From contig JAEWCK010000033.1 of NCBI GenBank assembly GCA_023390675.1, positions 1 through 12,972 on the forward strand: a stretch of DNA of 12,972 nt, in the 5' to 3' direction. Positions within the stretch are counted from its first letter, which is position 1. Each line of letters opens with the position of its first letter. Made by a program: the position numbers and the translations under genes. Shown in pieces: positions 7,226 through 12,972 of this stretch. This DNA comes from Pseudomonadota bacterium (lineage in GTDB: Bacteria; Pseudomonadota; Alphaproteobacteria; Sphingomonadales; Sphingomonadaceae). A model generated the notes under the pieces. It saw nothing but the letters and a program-made list of their open reading frames with translations. It had not been told where the DNA came from and searched no databases.

Positions 7226-8527
7226 ATGCGGCTGGGACGGCTGATCGGGCGCGCGTGCGCGCTCGCGGCGATGGTGCTCACGGGCGCGGCGAGCGCCGAT
7301 CCGGCGGCCTCGTGGGTCGATCCGCTGACCGGGCACAAGGTGGTGCGGATCAGCCGCGAGGCGGGCAGCGCCAGCCTCTATTTCCACCAGAACAGCTACA
7401 CGCCGCAGGGCGACAAGATGGTGATCTCGGTTCCCGGCGGCATCTCGGTGGTCGATCTCAAGAGCTGGGAAGTCACGCCCTTGGTCAAGGGCGAGGGCCT
7501 GTTCCTGCTGTTCACCGGGCGCAAGACGCGCACCGCTTACTATCAGCAGCGCAGCCGCGGCGGCCCGGCGACGATCTTCGCGGCGGACATCGACACCGGC
7601 AAGGTCCGCACGATCGCCACGGTCGATCGCGGCACGATCGGATCGATCAACGCCGACGAGACGCTGCTGCTCGGCCAATGGTCCGCCGACGAGCGCCCGC
7701 TCCAGCCCGGCGCGAAGCCCGCCGACAACAGCCGCTTCGGCCAGGCGCAATATGCCGCCAGCTGGCCCGACGGGCGCCCGATGACCTATGCCGATGCGAA
7801 GGAAGTGCGCTTGAACGAGCGGCTCGAGGCCAAAATTCCGATGGAGATCTTCACGATCGACGTGAAGACCGGCGCGCGCAGGGTGGTCACCGCCTCCACC
7901 GACTGGCTCAATCACATCCAGTTCTCGCCCACCGATCCGCAGCAGATCATGTATTGCCACGAAGGGCCGTGGCACAAGGTCGACCGCATCTGGACGATCC
8001 GCGCCGACGGCACCGGCAAGACGCTGATCCACAAGCGCACGATGAACATGGAGATCGCCGGCCACGAGTTCTTCTCGCCCGACGGCAAGACGATCTGGTA
8101 CGATCTCCAGACCCCGCGCGGGCAGGTCTTCTGGGTCGCCGGCTACGAACTCGCTACGGCCAGGCGCCGCTGGTACCATCTCGAGCGCGATCAATGGTCG
8201 GTGCATTTCAACCAGTCGCCCGACGGCAGGTTCTTCTCGGGCGACGGCGGCGATCCGGAGATGGTCGCGCACGCCCCCGACGGCAAATACCTCTATCTCT
8301 TCACGCCGCGCGACATCCCCGACGTCGCCGGCATCCATGCCGGCAATGCCGACGCGCTGATCGTCCCGGGCACCTTCGATACCGAGAAGCTCGTCGACAT
8401 GCGCAAGCAGGACTATCGGCTCGAGCCCAACATGACCTTCACGCCCGACGGCAAATGGGTCGTGTTCCGCGCCAATTTCGAAGGCGCGAACCATGTCTAC
8501 GCCGTCGAAGTGGCGAAGGCGAAGTGA
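7226..8527 (+). CDS. PL22-like oligogalacturonate lyase family protein, exported
   Basis: A 433-residue beta-propeller of the oligogalacturonate lyase (PL22) family, first gene of the rightward set. PL22 enzymes cleave short oligogalacturonides by beta-elimination to unsaturated products, using a metal ion and a His base. Seen here: a signal peptide with ASA cleavage site before D25; propeller repeats with SPDG/TPDG turns (284, 331, 406); and the family block NHIQFSPTDP (229-238), CHEGPWHKVDRIW (244-256) and IAGHEF (277-282). H245 is the likely counterpart of the catalytic His and H280 of one metal ligand. In classical enzymes a QxxHxH segment supplies the other ligands; here the aligned stretch is DQWSVHF (322-328) with only H327, so the metal site or activity may differ. 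Well-known PL22 enzymes are cytoplasmic, whereas this one appears periplasmic. The ATG has GGGAG 7 bases upstream. The gene overlaps the following GH2 gene by GTGA. Confidence 0.85.
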   Translation: MRLGRLIGRACALAAMVLTGAASADPAASWVDPLTGHKVVRISREAGSASLYFHQNSYTPQGDKMVISVPGGISVVDLKSWEVTPLVKGEGLFLLFTGRKTRTAYYQQRSRGGPATIFAADIDTGKVRTIATVDRGTIGSINADETLLLGQWSADERPLQPGAKPADNSRFGQAQYAASWPDGRPMTYADAKEVRLNERLEAKIPMEIFTIDVKTGARRVVTASTDWLNHIQFSPTDPQQIMYCHEGPWHKVDRIWTIRADGTGKTLIHKRTMNMEIAGHEFFSPDGKTIWYDLQTPRGQVFWVAGYELATARRRWYHLERDQWSVHFNQSPDGRFFSGDGGDPEMVAHAPDGKYLYLFTPRDIPDVAGIHAGNADALIVPGTFDTEKLVDMRKQDYRLEPNMTFTPDGKWVVFRANFEGANHVYAVEVAKAK

Positions 8528-10887
8528 GGGCGCTGCTCGCCGCGCTCGCGCTCCTCGCCGCCGCCCCGGCCATCGCCCAGCCAGTCGAGCGCACCTCGCT
8601 CGACCAGGATTGGCGCGTCTGGATCGGCGACAGCGCCGACGCGATGGCTCCCGGCTTCGACGACAAAGGCTGGAAGCAGGTCGACGTCCCCTATGACTGG
8701 GAAATCGCCGGCCCGTTCGACCGGAAGGCGAAAGCGACAGGCTCGGGCGGCTGGCTCCCCACCGGGGTCGCCTGGTACCGCAAGCACTTCACCCTGCCCC
8801 GGAACGCCAGGGGCAAGCGCGTCTTCGTCGAGTTCGACGGCGTGATGGAGCGCTCGGGGGTGTGGATCAACGGCAGCCATGTCGGCCACCGCCCCAACGG
8901 CTATTCGAGCTTCCGCTACGAGCTGACGCCCTTCCTCAAGGACGGCGACAACGTCCTCGCCGTCCGCGCCGACACCTCGCACCAGCCCGCCTCGCGCTGG
9001 TATGCCGGCGGCGGAGTCTATCGCCACGTCCGCATGGCGGTCGGCGGCGACATCCAGTTCGATCAATGGGGCGTCGCGGTCCGCCCCAAGCTGACCAGCC
9101 GCCGCGAAGGCGCCGAAATCGCGATCAGCGCCAGCGTCCGCAACCTTGGCCACCGGGACGGCGCAGGGAAGATCGCGGTCGCGATCATCGCCCCCGACGG
9201 CAAGACCGTCGCCCACGGCGAAAGCAGCCGGTCGCCGCTCGATGCCACGCGCACTACCGAACTGGCCGCGCAGCTCCACGTCCCCGATCCGCATCTCTGG
9301 GACACTGGCGACCCCGCGCTTTACCGCGCCGAAGTCACGCTCCTCGCCGACGACGGCGAAGTCCTCGATCGCCAGACCGAGACCTTCGGCATCCGCGATG
9401 CGCGCTTCGAGGCGGACAGCGGCTTCTGGCTCAACGGCCGCAACTTCAAATTGAAAGGCGTCGCGATCCACGCCGATGGCGGCGCGTTCGGCATGGCCGT
9501 CCCGCTCGCAATGTACGAGCGCCGGCTGCGCGGCCTCAAGGCGCTCGGCGTCAATGCGATCCGCACCGCGCACCATCCCTTCTCGCCCGAATTCCTCGAT
9601 CTTTGCGACCGGCTCGGGCTGATCGTGATGGACGAGGCGTTCGACATGTGGACCGTCGCCAAGAACCCCAACGACTATCACCTGTTCTTCACTGACTGGT
9701 CCTCGCTCGACGCGCGCGATTTCGCGAGGCGCGATCGCAACCATCCGAGCGTGGTGATCTGGTCGATCGGCAACGAGATCCACGACACGCCCTATCCGCT
9801 CGTCGCCAAGGCGATCGTCGATCGGCTGGTGAAGATCTTCCACGAAGAGGACCCGACGCGCCCCGTCACGATGGCGCTGTTCCGCCCCAACACCACCGGC
9901 GACTATCAGAACGGCCTTGCCGACATGCTCGACGTGGTCGGCCAGAATTACCGCGAGAAGGAACTTGCCAAGGCGCATGCCGACAAGCCGAGCCGCAAGA
10001 TCGTCGGCACGGAGAACAGCAAGAATCGCGACTCGTGGCTCGTCGTCCGCGACGACCCCGCTTATGCCGGCATGTTCCTGTGGACCGGCGCCGATTATCT
10101 CGGCGAAGCCGATCGCGCCGGCTGGCCGGTGATCGGCAATCCTTCGGGGCTCGTCGACCGCACCGATTTCGTCAAGCCCGGCGGCTGGGAGCGCGCGAGC
10201 TGGTGGGCCGAGACGCCCGTCGTCAGGATCGCGCGGCGGATCAACGAGCAGGTCGATACCAGCGCGCTGCCGACGATGGTCGGCGTCGCCATGCCCCAGC
10301 CGCGCGGTCCGGGCGCGCTGATGGACTGGTCGCCCGAGAACCGTGCGGCGCATCCCGAGAAGGTCGAGGTCTACAGCAATGCCGCGAGCGTCGAGCTCTT
10401 CCTCAACGGCAAGTCGCTGGGCGCCAAACCGCGCAACGCCGATGACAGCGCGCGCCGCTGGGACGTCGACTTCGCGCCCGGCAGCCTCCGCGCGGTGGCG
10501 CGCGATGCCGCGGGCAAGACCGTCGCGACCGACGAGCTGCGCACCGCCGGCGTGCCGGCCGCGATCCGCCTGATCGCCGAGAGTCCCTCGGTCGGCACCG
10601 GCTTCGATGCGATCGGCTTCGTCCGCGTCGAGGTGGTCGATGCGCGCGGCGTGGTCGTGCCCACCGCCAGTGATCGCGTCCGCATCGCCGTCGAAGGCCC
10701 CGCCACGCTCGCCGCCTATGACAATGGCAGCCCGGTCGAGCACACGATGTTCGGCGAGGCCGAGCGCCCGGTGAATGCGGGCCATGCGCTGGCAATGATC
10801 CGCGGCGAGAGTGCCGGCACGGTCCGCATCCGCGCGACCGCACCCGGCCTCAAGCCGGCGAGCGTGACGATGAAGGTGCAGCCATGA
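8524..10887 (+). CDS. Sec-exported GH2 glycosidase (beta-galactosidase type)
   Basis: A 787-residue family 2 glycoside hydrolase with a short Sec signal peptide (residues 1-18, cleavage after AIA). Domains: sugar-binding jelly roll (about 22-175), Ig-like domain (about 178-290), TIM barrel (about 293-570), DUF4982-type Ig domain (about 608-675) and a GH2 C-terminal Ig domain (about 678-785). Expected acid/base is E418 in SIGNEIHD; the likely nucleophile is E497 in IVGTENSK. The start is GTG at 8524, overlapping the previous stop as GTGA; the same frame stays open much further upstream (to 7207), but that part is out of frame with, and lies over, the PL22-like gene, and the signal peptide begins exactly at this GTG. 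The context suggests release of beta-linked galactose or a similar residue from pectic oligosaccharides in the periplasm; beta-glucuronidase or beta-galacturonidase activity cannot be excluded. It is clearly a different subfamily from the Tat-exported GH2 protein at 2357-5254. Confidence 0.9.
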   Translation: MRALLAALALLAAAPAIAQPVERTSLDQDWRVWIGDSADAMAPGFDDKGWKQVDVPYDWEIAGPFDRKAKATGSGGWLPTGVAWYRKHFTLPRNARGKRVFVEFDGVMERSGVWINGSHVGHRPNGYSSFRYELTPFLKDGDNVLAVRADTSHQPASRWYAGGGVYRHVRMAVGGDIQFDQWGVAVRPKLTSRREGAEIAISASVRNLGHRDGAGKIAVAIIAPDGKTVAHGESSRSPLDATRTTELAAQLHVPDPHLWDTGDPALYRAEVTLLADDGEVLDRQTETFGIRDARFEADSGFWLNGRNFKLKGVAIHADGGAFGMAVPLAMYERRLRGLKALGVNAIRTAHHPFSPEFLDLCDRLGLIVMDEAFDMWTVAKNPNDYHLFFTDWSSLDARDFARRDRNHPSVVIWSIGNEIHDTPYPLVAKAIVDRLVKIFHEEDPTRPVTMALFRPNTTGDYQNGLADMLDVVGQNYREKELAKAHADKPSRKIVGTENSKNRDSWLVVRDDPAYAGMFLWTGADYLGEADRAGWPVIGNPSGLVDRTDFVKPGGWERASWWAETPVVRIARRINEQVDTSALPTMVGVAMPQPRGPGALMDWSPENRAAHPEKVEVYSNAASVELFLNGKSLGAKPRNADDSARRWDVDFAPGSLRAVARDAAGKTVATDELRTAGVPAAIRLIAESPSVGTGFDAIGFVRVEVVDARGVVVPTASDRVRIAVEGPATLAAYDNGSPVEHTMFGEAERPVNAGHALAMIRGESAGTVRIRATAPGLKPASVTMKVQP

Positions 10888-12972
10888 AGCGTTTCGCGAT
10901 CCTGCTCCTCGCCGCGGCTGCCGCGCCGGTGGCCGCGACCGCGCAGACGGTCGGCGCGGCCACGACGGTCCCCGAGCCTGCGCAGGTCCTCGCGCTGCTC
11001 AACCGCACCGCCGCCGCGCAGATGGCGGTGCTCGAGGATACGCCGCTCTATGTGCCCCAGCGCGGCCCGGCGCGCGCTCTCTCGTCCAACTGGATCGCCG
11101 CCACCTTCCTGATCGGGCTCGGCAAGCTCGCGCGCGTCTCGGACGAGACCGGCGCGCGCGCGTATCTGCGCCAGGTCGCCGAGCACTATAATTTCGGTCT
11201 GATGGGCGCATGGTCGCCGCGCAACATGCTCGACGCCGACAATATCGCGATCGGCGCGGTCTATCAGGAGCTTTACGCGCACAGCGGCGAGCCCGGCGAG
11301 ATCGCCCCCTTGCGCCAGCGGCTCGACTACAATCTCCCGCATCTCCAGATCGAGCCCGCGCCGGGCAAGCTCGTCTGGTGGTGGTGCGACGCCTTGTTCA
11401 TGGCCCCGCCGGTCTTCGCGCGGATGGCCGCGCAGACGCGCGACCACAGCTATCTCCAGGCGATGGACGTGCAGTGGTGGCGGACATACGACCGGCTCTG
11501 GTCGCGGGAGCACGGCCTGTTCTTCCGCGACGAGCGCTTCAGGACGCGCAAGACGAGGAACGGCCGGCCGGTCTTCTGGGGCCGCGGCAACGGCTGGGTC
11601 GTCGCCGGTCTCGCCCGCCTGCTCGAGACGATGCCCGCGAATTTCCCCAGCCGCGCGCGCTACGTCTCGGTCTTCCAGACGATGATGGCGAGCATCGCGA
11701 AGCTCCAGCGCGCCGACGGCCTCTGGACCACCAGCCTGCTCGATCCCGCCGACCCGCCCGGCCCCGAATCGAGCGGCTCGGCCTTCTACGCCTATGCGAT
11801 GGCGTGGGGGATCAACCACGGCCTGCTCGACCGCGCGACATACCTCCCCCGCGCGCTCAAGGCGTGGGCGGGTCTCGCCGCGGCGATACAGCCCGACGGC
11901 CTGCTCGGCTACGCCCAGCGCGCCGGCGACCAGCCCGAGCCTTCGCGCGCCACCGACCACGCGCTCTACGGCACCGGCGGCTTCCTCCTCGCCGGGCTCG
12001 AAGTGATGAACCTCGCCAAGCCGGTCAGCGCGCTCCCCCTCGCCGAGCCGCAGCCCGATCCGCCGGGGCCGGTGCGCGTCGCGATCGCGCTTCGCCCGCG
12101 CCCCGAAAACGCCACCCCCGATCAGCTCGCTTTCTGGGAACGCTCGATGGCCGAGCGCCAGGCGATGCTCGATCTCGGCTACGACCCCGCAGTGAGGGGC
12201 CAGGCCGCGGATACCGCGCCGGCGATGCCGAAGATCACGCTCCCGCTCGCGCCGCCGGCCGACAAGTCGGCGCGCGCGAGCGTGAAGTACGCGCCCTATC
12301 GCTTCGACGACATCCTCTGGGAGAACGACCGCACCGCGCACCGCATCTATGGCCCGGCGCTCGAGGCCGAGGAGCCGCCGTCCAGCTCGGGCATCGATGC
12401 CTGGGGCAAGAACGTCGTCTGGCCGTTCATGGAGCGCCAGCTGCGCACCGGCAAGCAGCACGATTATCACGGCGAGGGAATCGACTTCTACAACGTCAAC
12501 ACCTTCCGCGGCGCGGGCGGCCTCGGCATCTGGGCCGAGAACAAGCTCTGGGTCTCGCGCAACTGGGCGAAATACCGCATCCTCAAGGACGGCCCCGACG
12601 TCGCCGATTTCCAGGTTGATTACGCCCCCTGGCCCGTAGGCGTCGATCGCAAGGCCTGGGAGACGCGCCGCTTCACGCTGCCGCTCGGCACCAACTTCAC
12701 CCGCATGGTCTCGACGATCTCGTCGGACAAGCCCGGACCGATGCTCGTCGGCATCGGCATCCAGAAGCGCCCGACCGCAATCCAGACCCTCGGCGCCTGG
12801 ACGCCCGACCGCGAACACGGCCGCTTCGCCTTCTGGACCCCCGAGGACCCCGACAAGGGCGCGATGGGCATCGGCCTGATCGTCGATCCCGCGATGATCG
12901 CCGAGGTCCGCGAGGACGCCGACAACTATTTCGTCATCCTCCGCGTCACGCCGGGCAAGCCCTTCGTCTGTG
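10884..12972 (+). CDS. GH105 unsaturated rhamnogalacturonyl hydrolase fused to DUF4861 (3' end outside window)
   Basis: Open at the right edge: 696 codons are visible without a stop. The ATG shares ATGA with the GH2 stop. A signal peptide covers residues 1-20 (ATA before Q21). Residues about 30-378 form an (alpha/alpha)6-barrel GH105/GH88-type domain, which removes the 4,5-unsaturated uronic acid from the non-reducing end of lyase products. Marks are DADNIAIG (117-124), WWWCDALFMAP (165-175) with D169 as probable catalytic Asp, FWGRGNGW (231-238) and ESSGSAFYAYA (295-305). A Pro-rich linker (about 380-465) leads to a DUF4861 domain (about 466 onward) with KYAPYRFDDILWEND (468-482), a conserved HDYHGEGIDFYN segment (526-537) and a Gly-rich strand. 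DUF4861 has no activity I can state with confidence; its conserved His, Asp and Tyr residues suggest an enzyme. Together with the PL22-like gene it completes a periplasmic path for unsaturated pectic oligosaccharides. Confidence 0.88.
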   Translation, partial: MKRFAILLLAAAAAPVAATAQTVGAATTVPEPAQVLALLNRTAAAQMAVLEDTPLYVPQRGPARALSSNWIAATFLIGLGKLARVSDETGARAYLRQVAEHYNFGLMGAWSPRNMLDADNIAIGAVYQELYAHSGEPGEIAPLRQRLDYNLPHLQIEPAPGKLVWWWCDALFMAPPVFARMAAQTRDHSYLQAMDVQWWRTYDRLWSREHGLFFRDERFRTRKTRNGRPVFWGRGNGWVVAGLARLLETMPANFPSRARYVSVFQTMMASIAKLQRADGLWTTSLLDPADPPGPESSGSAFYAYAMAWGINHGLLDRATYLPRALKAWAGLAAAIQPDGLLGYAQRAGDQPEPSRATDHALYGTGGFLLAGLEVMNLAKPVSALPLAEPQPDPPGPVRVAIALRPRPENATPDQLAFWERSMAERQAMLDLGYDPAVRGQAADTAPAMPKITLPLAPPADKSARASVKYAPYRFDDILWENDRTAHRIYGPALEAEEPPSSSGIDAWGKNVVWPFMERQLRTGKQHDYHGEGIDFYNVNTFRGAGGLGIWAENKLWVSRNWAKYRILKDGPDVADFQVDYAPWPVGVDRKAWETRRFTLPLGTNFTRMVSTISSDKPGPMLVGIGIQKRPTAIQTLGAWTPDREHGRFAFWTPEDPDKGAMGIGLIVDPAMIAEVREDADNYFVILRVTPGKPFVC

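Noticed and set aside
7202..8494. 430-codon minus-strand open frame opposite the PL22-like gene
   Set aside because: Shadow of the plus-strand beta-propeller gene; it also runs into the divergent promoter region.
7207..8523. A 439-codon in-frame upstream extension of the plus-strand GH2 gene
   Set aside because: It overlies the PL22-like gene in another frame, gives an Arg-rich sequence without domains, and the GH2 signal peptide begins at the GTG at 8524. It is an open shadow frame due to high G+C.
8497..10785. 762-codon minus-strand open frame opposite the GH2 gene
   Set aside because: Composition is Arg/Asp/Ala-rich without recognisable domains, and the plus strand encodes a clear GH2 enzyme with catalytic motifs. 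High-G+C antisense shadow.
10716..12818. 700-codon minus-strand open frame opposite GH105-DUF4861
   Set aside because: No domain or signal is seen and it overlaps two well-supported genes on the other strand. Antisense shadow.
1..12972. RNA genes, CRISPR arrays, insertion sequences or phage genes
   Set aside because: No tRNA-like cloverleaf, repeat-spacer pattern, transposase or integrase was seen. Non-coding space is limited to about 40 bases at the left edge, the 103-bp divergent gap and a few short spacers.

Overview
The window is G+C-rich, tightly packed bacterial chromosome with almost no non-coding DNA. The mix of gene families (FucP-like and GPH-type permeases, a GguC/AraD1-type protein, exported GH2 enzymes, a PL22-like lyase and a GH105-DUF4861 protein) and an intergenic C-rich/G-rich hairpin repeat suggest an alphaproteobacterium, probably a sphingomonad. 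This placement is inferred from gene content and style; there is no rRNA or marker gene to fix it. The locus looks like a polysaccharide-utilisation region for pectin, most likely rhamnogalacturonan-type pectin with galactose- or arabinose-bearing side chains.

Layout. Two gene sets diverge from one short intergenic region of about 100 bp (7123-7225). Leftward (minus strand), in transcription order: a GPH-family MFS symporter (5488-7122); a 69-codon in-frame remnant of a GH43 glycosidase (5279-5488); a Tat-exported GH2 beta-galactosidase-type enzyme (2357-5254); a GguC/AraD1-type FAH-fold protein (1368-2360); and a FucP/GluP-like sugar permease (41-1354), followed by a hairpin (9-28). Rightward (plus strand): a PL22-like oligogalacturonate-lyase-family beta-propeller with a signal peptide (7226-8527); a Sec-exported GH2 enzyme (8524-10887); and a GH105 unsaturated-uronyl hydrolase fused to a DUF4861 domain (10884 to the window end, incomplete). 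Genes in each set overlap by 1-4 bases or are 13-24 bases apart, so each set is probably one operon.

How it may work (inference). The plus-strand enzymes would act in the periplasm on oligosaccharides released from pectin: lyase-type cleavage, removal of beta-linked galactosyl or related sugars by GH2, then removal of the terminal unsaturated uronic acid by GH105. The minus-strand genes supply another exported beta-galactosidase, two inner-membrane sugar carriers and one cytoplasmic sugar-acid enzyme. No TonB-dependent receptor, regulator or polysaccharide endo-lyase is visible, so the system probably continues outside the window.

Most notable points: the GH43 gene reduced to its two ends; apparent loss of the classical cation-coupling carboxylates in both transporters; a PL22-like protein that is predicted to be exported and has an altered metal-ligand motif; and the GH105-DUF4861 fusion, whose second domain has no function I can assign.
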